Source of the DNA: Thauera sp. GDN1
GTDB taxonomy: Bacteria; Pseudomonadota; Gammaproteobacteria; Burkholderiales; Rhodocyclaceae
DNA: 64,000 bases
Assembly: GCF_029223545.1 (NCBI RefSeq)
Contig: NZ_CP097870.1
Coordinates: 992,001-1,056,000, forward strand
Direction: 5' to 3'
Shown here: positions 52,658 through 64,000 of the stretch, piece after piece
Layout of the letters: every line of letters begins with the position of its first letter
How positions within the stretch are numbered: the stretch's first letter is position 1
Program-made: the position numbers and the translations under genes
The notes under the pieces: model-generated
Told to the model about the DNA's origin: nothing
Databases searched by the model: none
The model's input: only the letters and a program-made list of their open reading frames with translations

Positions 52658-53257
52658 ATGAACATCCTGCAGATCAACGGCAGCGCCCGCTCCGAAGGCG
52701 CCAACTCCACCCGTCTCGCCACCGACATCGTCGCCCGCCTGCGCGCCGCCGATCCCGCGGCCACGGTCGTCGTGCGCGACCTGGCGCGCTCGCCGGCGCC
52801 GATTGTCGACGAGGCCGCGCTCGGCGCGCTGTTCACCCCGGCCGAGCAGCGCACGGCAGAGCAGGCCGCCCGCGTGGCCGCCAGCGATGCGCTGATCGCC
52901 GAGGTCCAGGCCGCCGACGTCGTCGTCATCGGCGTGCCGATGTACAACTTCACCATCTCCGCGCAGCTCAAGAACTGGATCGACGCCATCGCCCGCGCCG
53001 GCGTCACCTTCCGCTACACCGAGAACGGCCCCGAAGGCCTGCTCAAGGGCAAGAAGGTCATCCTCGCCTTCGCCCGCGGCGGTCGCTATCGCGGCACGGC
53101 GGCGGACACCCAGACGCCTTACCTGCAGACCGTGCTCGGCTTCGTCGGCATGACCGACGTCCGCCTCGTCTATGCCGAGGGCCTGAACATGGGCGAGGAG
53201 GCGGCCACCCAGGGCTTCGCCGAGGCCGCTGCCGACATCGAGGCCGCACTCGCCTGA
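52658..53257 (+). CDS. azoR: FMN-dependent NADH-azoreductase/quinone reductase
   Basis: The 199-residue flavodoxin-fold enzyme reduces quinones and azo dyes by two electrons with NAD(P)H. The FMN motif [20 protein letters not shown], the loop [18 protein letters not shown] and the [17 protein letters not shown] segment match AzoR. It is divergent from the LysR gene and 82 nt before pirin, so it is probably part of an electrophile or quinone stress response. Confidence 0.92.
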   Translation: MNILQINGSARSEGANSTRLATDIVARLRAADPAATVVVRDLARSPAPIVDEAALGALFTPAEQRTAEQAARVAASDALIAEVQAADVVVIGVPMYNFTISAQLKNWIDAIARAGVTFRYTENGPEGLLKGKKVILAFARGGRYRGTAADTQTPYLQTVLGFVGMTDVRLVYAEGLNMGEEAATQGFAEAAADIEAALA

Positions 53258-53339
53258 TTCCCGCGGTCGGCGCAGGCCGGCCGCGCACAAGGAGGGCGGG
53301 GCAACCCGTCCCGCAACCCCGATCCCCAGGAGAACGCAG

Positions 53340-54215
53340 ATGAGCAACGCCCGCCTTCCCTCCGCCCGCGTGAGCCGTCCGCGCGCGCTCGAACGCCTGG
53401 TCACCGGCATGCCGACTTCGGATGGTGCCGGCGTCAAGCTCACCCGCGTACTCACCCAGAAGCTGCAGCGCCGGCTCGATCCCTTCCTGATGCTCGACGC
53501 CTTCGGCAGCGACAAGGCCGACGACTACATCGCCGGCTTCCCCGACCACCCGCACCGCGGCTTCGAGACCGTCACCTACATGATCGCCGGGCGCATGCTG
53601 CACCGTGACAGCGCCGGCCACGAGGGCCTGCTCGAGAACGGCGGCGTGCAGTGGATGACCGCCGGGCGCGGCGTGATCCACTCCGAGATCCCGCAGCAGG
53701 AAGAGGGCCTGATGGAAGGCTTCCAGCTATGGCTGAACCTGCCCGCGAAGGACAAGATGAGCGCGCCCTGGTATCGCGACTTCGCCGCCACCGAGCTGCC
53801 GCGCTTCACCACCGAGGCCGGTGTCGAGGCGACCGTGATCGCCGGCGACAGCCACGGCGTCGGCGGCGCCGTCACCCGCGACACTACCGCGCCGCTCTAC
53901 CTCGACCTGCATCTGCCGGCCGGCGCCAGCTTCGCACAGCCGCTGCCCGCCGGGCACAACGCCTTCCTCTACGTCTATCGCGGCGAGCTGAAGGTGGACG
54001 GCCAGACAGTCCCGGTGCGCAACATGGCGATCCTCGCCAACGACGCGGACAGCGACGGCGTGGCGATCGAGGCCGCGACCGAAACCCGCGCGCTGCTGAT
54101 CGCCGGCCGCCCGCTCGGCGAGCCGATCGCGCAGTACGGTCCCTTCGTCATGAACACCGAGCAGGAGATCTACCAGGCGGTCGCCGACTACCGCGCGGGG
54201 CGCCTGGCGGCCTGA
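53340..54215 (+). CDS. Pirin family protein
   Basis: The 291-residue bicupin iron protein is found as a quercetinase-like or redox-sensing protein. The metal-binding residues are seen in FPDHPHRGFETVTYM and GRGVIHSEI (His-His-His-Glu pattern with the DSAGH motif). The C-terminal cupin ends in the usual NTEQEIYQAVADYRAG. AGGAGAACGCAG precedes the ATG. The azoR-pirin pairing under a LysR regulator is common in Proteobacteria. Confidence 0.92.
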   Translation: MSNARLPSARVSRPRALERLVTGMPTSDGAGVKLTRVLTQKLQRRLDPFLMLDAFGSDKADDYIAGFPDHPHRGFETVTYMIAGRMLHRDSAGHEGLLENGGVQWMTAGRGVIHSEIPQQEEGLMEGFQLWLNLPAKDKMSAPWYRDFAATELPRFTTEAGVEATVIAGDSHGVGGAVTRDTTAPLYLDLHLPAGASFAQPLPAGHNAFLYVYRGELKVDGQTVPVRNMAILANDADSDGVAIEAATETRALLIAGRPLGEPIAQYGPFVMNTEQEIYQAVADYRAGRLAA

Positions 54216-54271
54216 GGGCCGCGCCTCAGGGTTCCGCAGGGCGCGAAGGCGGGTGAATCGGAGCCGGGGCA

Positions 54272-54342
54272 ATCGCGACTTCCGTCGCTCCCACCGGCCC
54301 GCGCCTCCGACCTCACACTGTGGGAGCGACGGAAGTCGCGAT
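54272..54342 (+). repeat. REPIN-like perfect inverted repeat
   Basis: A perfect 23-bp inverted repeat with a 25-nt spacer. Units read GTGGGA-GCGAC-GGAA-GTCGC-GA. Compared with the copy at 50932 the inner stem changes from GC to AT on both sides, a compensatory change. It lies between convergent pirin and ybiB. Confidence 0.8.
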
Positions 54343-54367
54343 CCCGTGCGGCCGGCCCGCGCCGCGT

Positions 54368-55282
54368 TCAGCGCGCAAGGGATGCGAGCGCGGCAACCTG
54401 CCTGAGGATCGGCTCGGGTACCGCGACCTCGCCCGCCAGCATCGCGCGGATCAGCGCGGCGTTGTCCGCCACCGAGGGCGCGTCGGGCAGGCCGGCGAGC
54501 GGCGGCGCGCCGCCTTCCTCGCCCGCCACTCCGACCGCGGCATGGCTATCCACATACACCTTCATCTCCGGGCAGCGCCGTGGGTTGGCGTAGATCTCGC
54601 CTTCCGTGCCGCGCATCAGCATCGCACGCCCGCCGTCGGCGCGCAGGAAGGCGTCCATGCGCTCGAGGTACTCGGGGTGGGTCACCGCGACCACGCGCAC
54701 GCTGCGTCCGCGGCAGGGGTCGATGAGCTTGGCCATGGTGTGGCCGCTGGCGCGCACGCCCATGCGCACGCGCAGCGCGAGCAGCGGGTCGAGCCCGGGC
54801 AGCAGCCTGTCCACGCCGATGCAGGCGATGCGCCGCTGCGCGAGTTGCGCCGAGGCCTCGGCGGCATCCGCAGCCGGGTGCAGGTCGAGTGCGGCGAGCA
54901 GCTCGAACGGGCTCACCCGGGTCTCGAAGTCGTGCCGCCCCTGGATCAGCACCGGCACCCGTTCGCGCGCCAGCAGCAGCGCCACCAGCGGCATCAGGTT
55001 GGCCTGGCGGCGCGCGCCGTTGTAGGTCGGCAGCACCACGCAGCGCGGCCCGTCGGGCACCGTGACCTGCGCCGTACGTGCGTCCATCGCCTGCTTGAAG
55101 CCGAGCAGCTCCGGCAGCGCCTCGCTCTTGATGCGGAAGGCGATCAGGATCGCGCCGAGCTCGAGCTCGGGCACGACGCCGTCGAGGATGTCGCCGAAGA
55201 GCGCCGCCGCTGCAGCCGTGTCCAGGTCGCGGGCGCCCTTGGCGCCCCGCCCGATTTCCTTGATGATTGCGCCGTATTTCAT
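54368..55282 (-). CDS. ybiB: TrpD2-type DNA-binding protein YbiB
   Basis: The 304-residue protein has the anthranilate-phosphoribosyltransferase fold (glycosyl transferase family 3 with its N-terminal helical domain: GVVPELELGAILIAFRIKSE). The catalytic anthranilate-binding residues of TrpD are not all kept. The studied E. coli relative YbiB is a LexA-regulated nucleic-acid-binding protein rather than an enzyme. The start MKYGAIIKEIGRGAKGARD was chosen over an in-frame extension through a repeat element. Confidence 0.85.
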   Translation of the reverse strand: MKYGAIIKEIGRGAKGARDLDTAAAAALFGDILDGVVPELELGAILIAFRIKSEALPELLGFKQAMDARTAQVTVPDGPRCVVLPTYNGARRQANLMPLVALLLARERVPVLIQGRHDFETRVSPFELLAALDLHPAADAAEASAQLAQRRIACIGVDRLLPGLDPLLALRVRMGVRASGHTMAKLIDPCRGRSVRVVAVTHPEYLERMDAFLRADGGRAMLMRGTEGEIYANPRRCPEMKVYVDSHAAVGVAGEEGGAPPLAGLPDAPSVADNAALIRAMLAGEVAVPEPILRQVAALASLAR

Positions 55283-55349
55283 GGCGGCGATTATGGCGGG
55301 CTTGGCCTGCGGCGGCCAGCCCGTTTTGGGCACGCTCCGAGCGCTGCTT

Positions 55350-55418
55350 TCGCGGCCAAGGCCGCTCCCACCGGGGGTGCCAGGCGGTGCCTCGCCGTGG
55401 GAGCGGACTTGCCCGCGA
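55350..55418 (+). repeat. REPIN-like imperfect inverted repeat
   Basis: Two facing 22-bp units in the ybiB-dehydrogenase divergent gap. The left unit has GCGGC-CTTG-GCCGC, the right has GCGGA-CTTG-CCCGC with one unpaired position, so one unit appears to have decayed. Confidence 0.7.
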
Positions 55419-55465
55419 ATGCCAAACACCCGCCCAAGCTTCCCCACCCTGGAGGACTTCACTCA

Positions 55466-56347
55466 ATGGACGTCGGATTCATCGGACTCGGCCTCATGGG
55501 CCGGCCCATGGCCCTCAATCTCGTCAAGGCCGGCCATCGCGTGCACGTGTGGAGCCGCCGCCGCGAGTCGATGCAGCCGTTGCTCGAGGCGGGCGCCGGC
55601 GACTGCGCCAGCGCTGCCGAGGTGGCGCGGCGTGCGGCGGTGACGATCAGCATGGTGGCCGACGCACCCGACGTCGAGCAGGTCACCCTCGGCGCGGACG
55701 GTATCGCCGACGGCGCGAGCGCGGGTCACATCCACATCGACATGAGCACCATCGCCCCGGCCGCGGCGCAATCGATCGCCGCGCGCCTGGCCGAGCGCGG
55801 CATCGTCGCCCTCGACGCCCCGGTGTCCGGCGGGGAGCCGGGCGCCATCGCCGGCAAGCTCACCATCATGGTCGGCGGCGACGCCGAAGCCTTCGAGCGC
55901 GTGCGCCCGCTGTTCGCGGCCATGGGCAAGTCCATCACCCGCATCGGCGACGCCGGCGCCGGCCAGGTCGCCAAGGCCTGCAACCAGATCCTCACCGGGG
56001 TCGGGGTGGCCTCGGTGGCCGAGGCGCTCAACTTCGCTTCCAAGAGCGGCGTCGATGGCGCCAGGGTGCGCGAGGCCCTGCTCGGCGGCTTCGCGTATTC
56101 GCGCATCCTGGAGAACCACGGCCAGCGCATGCTCGAGCGCAACTTCAGGCCCGGCTTCAAGGCCTGGATGCACCAGAAGGACATGCGCATCGTCATGGAC
56201 GAGGCCCACCGCCTCGGCCTGGCGCTGCCGACGGCCGCGGCCACCATGCAGCTCTTCAACGCCATGGCCGGCAGCGGCCTGGGCGAGGACGATTCGGTCG
56301 CCATGCTCGCGCTCCTCGAGCGCATGAGCGGCGGCGCGGGCCAATGA
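55466..56347 (+). CDS. NAD(P)-dependent beta-hydroxyacid dehydrogenase, first copy
   Basis: The 293-residue member of the 3-hydroxyisobutyrate/tartronate-semialdehyde reductase family has an N-terminal Rossmann motif GFIGLGLMGRPMA, the substrate motif DAPVSGGEPGA (near residue 118), and the catalytic Lys-170 in GAGQVAKACNQ. A GGAGGA site lies upstream. Its stop overlaps a second paralogue, so both are one operon. The exact substrate (tartronate semialdehyde, hydroxyisobutyrate or similar) cannot be read directly. Confidence 0.88.
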   Translation: MDVGFIGLGLMGRPMALNLVKAGHRVHVWSRRRESMQPLLEAGAGDCASAAEVARRAAVTISMVADAPDVEQVTLGADGIADGASAGHIHIDMSTIAPAAAQSIAARLAERGIVALDAPVSGGEPGAIAGKLTIMVGGDAEAFERVRPLFAAMGKSITRIGDAGAGQVAKACNQILTGVGVASVAEALNFASKSGVDGARVREALLGGFAYSRILENHGQRMLERNFRPGFKAWMHQKDMRIVMDEAHRLGLALPTAAATMQLFNAMAGSGLGEDDSVAMLALLERMSGGAGQ

Positions 56348-56367
56348 ATGGGGCAGGAGAGACCAAC

Positions 56368-57228
56368 ATGAAGATCGGATTCATCGGCCTGGGCGTGATG
56401 GGCGAACCCATGGCCCGCCACCTGCGCGCCGCCGGCCACGACCTGGCGGTGTGGGCGCGCCGTCCCGAATCGGCCGCGGCGCTGGCCGCCGAGGGCGTGC
56501 CGCTGTGCGCGACGCCTGCCGAGCTGGCTGCGCGCAGCGAGGTGGTCGTCACCATCGTCACCGCCAGCGCCGACGTCGAGGCGCTCGCCTTCGGCGCGAA
56601 CGGGCTGGCCGCGGGCTTCGCGCCCGGCAGCATCCATGTCGACATGAGCACGATCGCGCCGGCGACCGCGCGTGCGCTCGCCGCACGCTACGCCGAACGC
56701 GGCATCGGCTGGGTCGACGCGCCGGTGTCCGGCGGCGGCCAGGGCGCGCGCGACGCCACGCTGGCGATCATGGCCGGCGCCGAGGACGACACGCTCGCCC
56801 GCGTGCGCCCGCTGTTCGAGGTGCTCGGCAAGCGCATCGTGCACATCGGCCCGCCCGGCGCCGGCCAGGTCGCCAAGGCCTGCAACCAGATGATCATGGT
56901 CTCCACCATCCAGGCCTGCGCCGAGGCGGTGAGCCTGGCCAACGCCCACGGCGTCGACGTCGCCGCGGTGCGCCAGGCGCTGATGGGCGGCTCGGCGGGG
57001 TCCAAGGTGCTGGAGGTGATGGGTGCGAAGATGGTCGAGCGCGACTTCGCCGCCGGCATCGAGGCGCGGCTGCATCACAAGGACTTCGCCATCCTGATGG
57101 ACGAGGCGGCAAAGCTCGGCGCGCCGCTGCCGGTGGCGGCCCAGGTGTGGCAGCAGCTCAACGCGCTGATGCGCGCCGGCTGGGGGCGCGAGGACACGGC
57201 GAGCCTGTTGCGGGTGCTGGAGCGCTGA
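56368..57228 (+). CDS. NAD(P)-dependent beta-hydroxyacid dehydrogenase, second copy
   Basis: The 286-residue paralogue of the upstream gene has the same motifs (GFIGLGVMGEPMA, DAPVSGGGQGA, Lys-170 in GAGQVAKACNQ). Two starts are possible: ATG at 56344, overlapping the previous stop by four bases, or ATG at 56368 with GGAG upstream and the usual MKIGFIG N-terminus. The latter was chosen. The two proteins are clearly divergent paralogues, suggesting different substrates. Confidence 0.87.
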   Translation: MKIGFIGLGVMGEPMARHLRAAGHDLAVWARRPESAAALAAEGVPLCATPAELAARSEVVVTIVTASADVEALAFGANGLAAGFAPGSIHVDMSTIAPATARALAARYAERGIGWVDAPVSGGGQGARDATLAIMAGAEDDTLARVRPLFEVLGKRIVHIGPPGAGQVAKACNQMIMVSTIQACAEAVSLANAHGVDVAAVRQALMGGSAGSKVLEVMGAKMVERDFAAGIEARLHHKDFAILMDEAAKLGAPLPVAAQVWQQLNALMRAGWGREDTASLLRVLER

Positions 57229-57282
57229 AGCTCGGGCCGGCCGCCGCCGGGGCGTGCCCGCCGCCCGGCGTGCGAAGTGGTT

Positions 57283-57992
57283 CTAGCGCCGCGGCCTGCC
57301 GTACCACCTGAAGCGTTCGATGACCTCGGCCATCTCCTCGTCCGACAGCAGCACCGGGTCCCCCAGCTGCAGGGTGCGCCAGTACTGGGCGCACAGGGTC
57401 TCGAGCTCGATCGCCAGCGCGAGCGCGTGGGCAAGGTCGCGGCCGTGCACGACCATGCCGTGGTTGGCGAGCAGGCAGGCGTTGCGGCCCTCCAGCGCGG
57501 CGACGGTGGCGTCCGACAGGGCCTGGGTGCCGAAGGTGGCGTAGCGGGCGCAGCGTACGGTGGTGCCGCCGAAGCGCGCGATCATGTAGTGGAAGGGCGG
57601 GATCTCGCGGCGCTGGCAGGCGAGCGCGGTGGCGAAGGGCGAGTGCGCGTGCAGCACCGCGCCTGCCGCGGGAAAGGCTGCGTAGATGTCTTGGTGCAGC
57701 TTCCATTCCGAGGACGGTGCGAGCGCGCCGGTGTAGCTGCCGTCGGTGCCGACTTCCACCATGTCCTGCGGCCGGCAGCGCTCGGCGGGCAGGCCGCTGG
57801 GCGAGATCAGCATGCGTACGCTGCCGGGTTCGCCCACGCCTGCCCCGGTGATCCGCACGCTCGCATTCCCCGCCGTGCCCACGTTGAGGCCCGCGTCCGA
57901 CATCGCGCGCAGCGTGGCCAGCAGCTCGGCGCGCTGCGGATCCGGCGGCTGCCAGCCGGCCTCCTCGTGGATGCAGATGCCCGGGGTGTCGC

Positions 57993-57996
<4 letters not shown>
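57283..57996 (-). CDS. Class II aldolase/adducin-family protein (Ald2/MtnB-like)
   Basis: The 237-residue zinc-dependent protein has metal histidines His-116 and His-118 (AVLHAHSPFA) and His-179 (LANHGMVVHGRD), and catalytic-position Glu-97 (PSSEWKLHQDIY). Relatives include L-fuculose-1-phosphate aldolase, 5-deoxyribulose-1-phosphate aldolase (Ald2) and methylthioribulose-1-phosphate dehydratase (MtnB). Its ATG overlaps the mtnA stop (ATGA), so it should act on the MtnA product. It also converges on two beta-hydroxyacid dehydrogenases. Aldolase versus dehydratase is undecided. Confidence 0.85.
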
Positions 57997-59063
<1,067 letters not shown>

Positions 59064-59110
59064 CGGGCCAGGGTCTCTGAAGAGGAGGGGGGGTTCGGCA
59101 GGCGCTGCAA

Positions 59111-59256
59111 TCGCGGGTGCCCCCGCTCCCACAGCCACCTTCGGCGCAGCGACTGGTGGAAGCGGTGTGTCGGATTCGGGTGGCGGCAATCGCGGGTGTC
59201 CCCACGCCCACAGCGTACCGCGCCGGAAGGGCGTGTGGGAGCGGGGGCACCCGCGA
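59111..59256 (+). repeat. REPIN-like cluster upstream of mtnA
   Basis: Three recognisable units: 59111-59132 and 59190-59211 in one direction and 59235-59256 inverted, plus a decayed fourth near 59153-59180. The best unit has GTGGGA-GCGGG-GGCA-CCCGC-GA. Two successive palindrome pairs probably existed. The 204-nt gap 59064-59267 is otherwise featureless. Confidence 0.75.
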
Positions 59257-59267
59257 GCTTCATGTGC

Positions 59268-60425
59268 TCAAAGCTTGCTCAGGCGCTCGCAGGCGGCGGC
59301 CAGGGTGGCTTCGTTCTTGGCGAAGCAGAAACGGATCACGCGCTCGTCGCGGCCGTCGGCGAAGAAGGCGGACACCGGAATCGCCGCCACCCCGACATCG
59401 CGCGTCAGGTGCTCGCAGAAGGCCGCATCACCCAGGTCCGAGATCGCGCCGTAGCGCGCGAGCTGGAAGTAGGTGCCGCGCGAGGGCAGCAGCTCGAAGC
59501 GCGAGCCGGCCAGGGCGTCGCGGAAGAAGTCGCGCTTGGCCTGGTAGAACGCCGCCAGCCCGAGGTGGCGCGAGGCATCGGCCATATAGTCGGCGAGCGC
59601 GAGCTGCACCGGGGTATTCACCGTGAACACGTTGAACTGATGCACCTTGCGGAACTCCGCCATCAGCTCGCGCGGCGCCAGGATGTAGCCCACCTTCCAG
59701 CCGGTGATGTGGTAGGTCTTGCCGAAGCTCGACACCACGAAGCTGCGTGCAGCCAGCTCCGGATGCGCGGCGCAGCTCGCGTGCGTGGCGCCGTCGAAGA
59801 CGATGTGTTCATAGACCTCGTCGGCCACCACGACGATGTTGGTACCGCGGGTCAAGGCGGCGAGGCGGTCGAGGTCGTCGCGGGTCCATACCGTGGCGGT
59901 GGGGTTGTGCGGGGTGTTGATCATGGTCATGCGCGTGCGCGGCCCGATCGCGGCGGCCACCGCATCCCAGTCGGGACGGTAGTCGGGCGCGGCGAGGCGC
60001 ATGCGCACCACCTTGCCGCCGGCGAGCTCGATCGCCGGCACGTAGGAGTCGTACACCGGCTCGAACACGATCACCTCGTCGCCCGGGCGCACGCAGGCGG
60101 TGACCGCGGTGAAAAGCGCCTGGGTGGCGCCGGCGGTCACCGTGATTTCGTGTTCGACGTCGTAGCACGTGCCGTAGAGCGCCTCGACCTTGGCGGCGAT
60201 CGCCGCGCGCAGCGGCAGGCAGCCCGCCATCGGCGCGTACTGGTTGTGGCCGGCGCGCATCCAGTGGGCGACGCGCTCGAACAGCAGGTCCTCGGCGTTG
60301 AAGTCGGGGAAGCCCTGCGACAGGTTGATCGCACCGCACTCCTGCGCCAGGCGCGACATCACGGTGAAGATGGTCGTGCCCACGTTCGGCAGGCGGGATT
60401 CGATGGGGGCGGGAAAACTCGGCAT
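59268..60425 (-). CDS. PLP-dependent methionine aminotransferase (YbdL-like)
   Basis: The 385-residue fold-type I aminotransferase has PLP Lys-236 in SSFGKTYHITGWKVG. Other marks are the N-terminal LSQGFPDFN, NQYAPMAGCLPLR and the NTPHNPTATVW segment. This matches the YbdL/kynurenine-aminotransferase-like group that prefers methionine and aromatic amino acids. It lies on the same strand upstream of mtnA, 204 bp away with REPINs between, and could supply the last transamination of methionine salvage (the MtnE role). The ATG at 60425 gives MPSFPAPIESRLPNVG. Confidence 0.88.
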   Translation of the reverse strand: MPSFPAPIESRLPNVGTTIFTVMSRLAQECGAINLSQGFPDFNAEDLLFERVAHWMRAGHNQYAPMAGCLPLRAAIAAKVEALYGTCYDVEHEITVTAGATQALFTAVTACVRPGDEVIVFEPVYDSYVPAIELAGGKVVRMRLAAPDYRPDWDAVAAAIGPRTRMTMINTPHNPTATVWTRDDLDRLAALTRGTNIVVVADEVYEHIVFDGATHASCAAHPELAARSFVVSSFGKTYHITGWKVGYILAPRELMAEFRKVHQFNVFTVNTPVQLALADYMADASRHLGLAAFYQAKRDFFRDALAGSRFELLPSRGTYFQLARYGAISDLGDAAFCEHLTRDVGVAAIPVSAFFADGRDERVIRFCFAKNEATLAAACERLSKL

Positions 60426-60538
60426 GGCGGCGGCGGTCCGGGGACGGGTTCGAATGAAAGACGCGAGCCGCATTGTCGCAAACCCGGCGGGCTCGGGGGA
60501 GCGATCCCGACCGGGCTACCTGCTGCAGACCAGGATCC

Positions 60539-60605
60539 GTGGGAGCGGGCTTGCCCGCGAAAGCAGCGGTCGAGCGCGCGACGTTCGCGGGCAAACCCGC
60601 TCGGA
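60539..60605 (+). repeat. REPIN-like inverted repeat
   Basis: Units at 60539-60560 (GTGGGA-GCGGG-CTTG-CCCGC-GA) and inverted at 60585-60605 (head altered to TCCGA, loop TTTG). It lies in the 285-nt divergent gap before the zinc-ribbon protein; the rest of that gap holds only the promoter at 60654. Confidence 0.75.
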
Positions 60606-60653
60606 CAGGGGCGCGCGACCTCCCCGCGCCGCCGCGGAGGCCGCCCGGCCCCA

Positions 60654-60662
60654 TGCTAGAAT
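60654..60662 (+). promoter_or_regulatory. Extended -10 promoter for the 60711 gene and pilSR
   Basis: TGCTAGAAT gives an extended -10 with TAGAAT about 49 nt upstream of the GTG at 60711. It is the same sequence as that before the MFS gene. Confidence 0.5.
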
Positions 60663-60710
60663 TCCGCCGTTTCCCATACCCGCCGGCGCACCCTCTGCGC
60701 TGCCCCAATC

Positions 60711-60950
60711 GTGCGCAATCTGCTCATCGTCATTCTGGTCTTCATCGGCATCTGGTGGGCGCGCGGTGCGCTGCGGCGCTTCAAGGCGCAGGGCGGGCTG
60801 CGGCGCAGGGAAGGCAAGCCGGTGTCGGCCGAGCGCATGCTCGAGTGCCGCCACTGCGGCCTGATCGTGCCCGAGTCCGAGGGCGTGCGCGCCGGCGAGG
60901 ACTTCTATTGCTGCGAGGCCCACCGTAGTGCCGGGCGGCGCGCTGGCTGA
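60711..60950 (+). CDS. PP0621-family small zinc-ribbon membrane protein
   Basis: The 79-residue protein has an N-terminal hydrophobic segment (LLIVILVFIGIWWARGAL), a basic stretch, and a short C-terminal cysteine/histidine motif (CRHCGLIVPESEG with YCCEAHR) that looks like a zinc ribbon. The GTG start fits the position after the promoter; no strong ribosome site was seen. Its end overlaps the start of pilS by 23 nt. Function unknown. Confidence 0.75.
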   Translation: MRNLLIVILVFIGIWWARGALRRFKAQGGLRRREGKPVSAERMLECRHCGLIVPESEGVRAGEDFYCCEAHRSAGRRAG

Positions 60951-62534
60951 GTCGCTCGCCACCGTGCCGTACGCGGAGGGAGACCGCGCGCGCAGCGTCT
61001 CGCTGCGCTACCTGAACCTGTTCCGGCTGATCCTGGCCGGGTTGTTCCTCGTCGCCGGACGCGAGCTGGGCCTCGGTGACGAGGCGCCGCGCATCTACCA
61101 GCTCGTCGCCCTCGGCTATCTCGGCGCCGTGCTCGCGCTGGGCTTTCCGGACGCGGCGCGGCGTCTCGGTTTCGAGCGCACCGTCGCGCTGCAGGTGGTG
61201 ATCGACGTGATCGCGCTGTCGCTGATCATGTGGCTCAGCGGCGGCTACCGCAGCGGCATTCCGGCGCTGATCATGGTCATGCTGGCCGGCGCCGGCCTGA
61301 TCGCCGAGGGGCGGATGGTGCTGTTCACCGCCGCGCTGGCGACCATCGCGGTGCTGATCGAGAACACCTGGCGCTACGTCGGCGGCAGACAGTCGGTGGA
61401 TTTCCTGCAGGTCGGCATCTTCTGCGCCGGCTTCTTCGGCATCGCGGTGGTCGCGCGCCTGCTGGCGATGCGTGCCCAGGCCAACGCCTCGCTCGCCGCC
61501 GAGCGCGGGGCCGCGCTCGCCAAGCAGCAGGCGGTCAATGAACACATCATCCGCGACATGCGCGATGGCGTGATCGTCGTGGACGCGCGCGGATGCATCC
61601 TGCACGCCAACCCGCAGGCGGTGGACCTGCTGGGCATGATGCACACCCGCGCCGAGGGGCTGGAGGGGCTCGCGCTCGGTGATCTCGACGCCGCCTTCGA
61701 GCCGATGCTGCAGCCTGCCGCCGCTCCCGGTGTGGCCGCCGACGGCCGGCTGCTGCGCGTCGGGCCCGGCGGGCGCCTGATCCACTGCCGCGCGGTGGCG
61801 GGCGAGGCGGGCAGCGCGGCGGCGGGCGACACGCTGCTCTACCTCACCGACTACGAGGACATCCAGCGCCAGCTGCAGCAGATCAAGCTCGCCGCCCTCG
61901 GCCGGCTCACCGCCAGCATGGCGCACGAGATCCGCAACCCGCTGTCGGCCGTCACCCAGGCCGCGGAGCTGCTGCGCGAGGAGAAGCGCGGCGAGATGCA
62001 GGTGCGCCTGGTGCGCATCATCAACGACAACGCCCGCCGCATCGAGCGCATGATCCGCGACGTGCTCGCCCTCGGCCGTCGCGAGCAGGCGATGCCCGAG
62101 GCCCTGCCGCTGGCGGCCTTCGTCGGCGAGGTCATCGACGGCCGCGTGTTCCGCGATGCGGACGAGCTGCCGCTGTACGCGGTCGACATCGACCCGGGGC
62201 TGACGCTGGCGATGGACCGCGCCCATCTGCACCAGATCCTGGACAACCTGCTCGCCAACGCCGCCCGCTGCTGTTCCGGGCGGCCCGGCGCCATCCGGCT
62301 GTGGACGGAGGCGCTGCCCGGGGAGCGCATCGCGCTGCATGTGCGCGACGACGGCCCCGGCTTCGGCGAGGCCGTCGTCGCCCACCTGTTCGAACCCTTC
62401 TTCACAACCCACCCCAAGGGCACCGGGCTCGGTCTCTACATCGCCCGCGAACTGGCCGAAGCCAACGACGCCGAGCTCGCGCTCGCCAGCGCCGGCCCCG
62501 GCGCCCATCTGGTGCTCAGCGCACGCAAACACCC

Positions 62535-62538
<4 letters not shown>
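60928..62538 (+). CDS. pilS: Sensor histidine kinase PilS
   Basis: The 536-residue membrane kinase has about six N-terminal hydrophobic segments (residues 25-190), a PAS-like domain (MRDGVIVVDARGCILHANPQ), and HisKA with the phosphorylated His-333 (ASMAHEIRNPLSAVTQAAEL). HATPase motifs (LLANAARCC, DDGPGFGEAV, TGLGLYIAREL) follow. It matches PilS of the pilin regulation system. It starts with GTG inside the preceding gene; the stop overlaps pilR. Confidence 0.9.
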
Positions 62539-63941
<1,403 letters not shown>

Positions 63942-64000
63942 GGCGGCGCTCCCACGGGGTAATGCTTCCATGATGTGGATGGCATCGATTCTGGCCGGAG

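Noticed and set aside
56344..56367. Earlier start of the second beta-hydroxyacid dehydrogenase (ATGA overlap)
   Set aside because: Possible, but the later ATG has a better ribosome site and the family N-terminus MKIGFIG; kept as an alternative only.

Overview
This is a 64 kb stretch of a high-GC chromosome. Dense operons, a betaproteobacterial gene order (secY-infA-rpmJ-rpsM with no adk; uvrA divergent from an MFS gene and ssb; pilS-pilR) and a fused indolepyruvate oxidoreductase point to a Rhodocyclales-type organism (Thauera/Azoarcus/Aromatoleum-like). That placement is inference from gene content and family resemblance. No rRNA, transposase, phage gene or CRISPR array was seen.

Layout. 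1-5.5 kb: the end of a LuxR-type response regulator, then, on the minus strand, a fused indolepyruvate:ferredoxin oxidoreductase and an FAD-linked D-lactate/glycolate-type dehydrogenase. 5.7-7.5 kb: a strong sigma-70 promoter and tRNA-Tyr, tRNA-Gly, tRNA-Thr, tuf copy 1 and tRNA-Trp. 7.5-38 kb: an unbroken gene-expression block, secE-nusG-rplKAJL-rpoBC-rpsLG-fusA-tuf2-S10-spc-alpha, ending at a clear intrinsic terminator after rplQ. Its gaps hold hairpins and promoter-like sites that may tune segment expression. 38-46 kb: galE, uvrA, an MFS transporter, ssb, and an MBL hydrolase-tcdA-cbiX operon. 46-51 kb: a periplasmic adaptor, RND pump and DUF2892 membrane protein behind a putative leaderless promoter and operator. 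51-54 kb: dsbB, then a LysR regulator divergent from a flavin oxidoreductase and a pirin. 54-60.5 kb: ybiB, two tandem beta-hydroxyacid dehydrogenases, an overlapping mtnA/class II aldolase pair and a YbdL-like methionine aminotransferase. 60.7-64 kb: a small zinc-ribbon membrane protein overlapping pilS-pilR.

Accessory intergenic spaces from 46 kb onward repeatedly carry paired inverted palindromes (REPIN-like). Each unit contains its own small hairpin, and the stem bases co-vary from locus to locus.

Most of the window is core machinery. The most interesting points are the mtnA/aldolase/aminotransferase cluster (a possible 5'-methylthioadenosine or 5'-deoxyadenosine salvage variant), the apparently leaderless and palindrome-overlapped efflux promoter, the promoter-in-hairpin elements inside the ribosomal operons, and the co-varying REPIN family.
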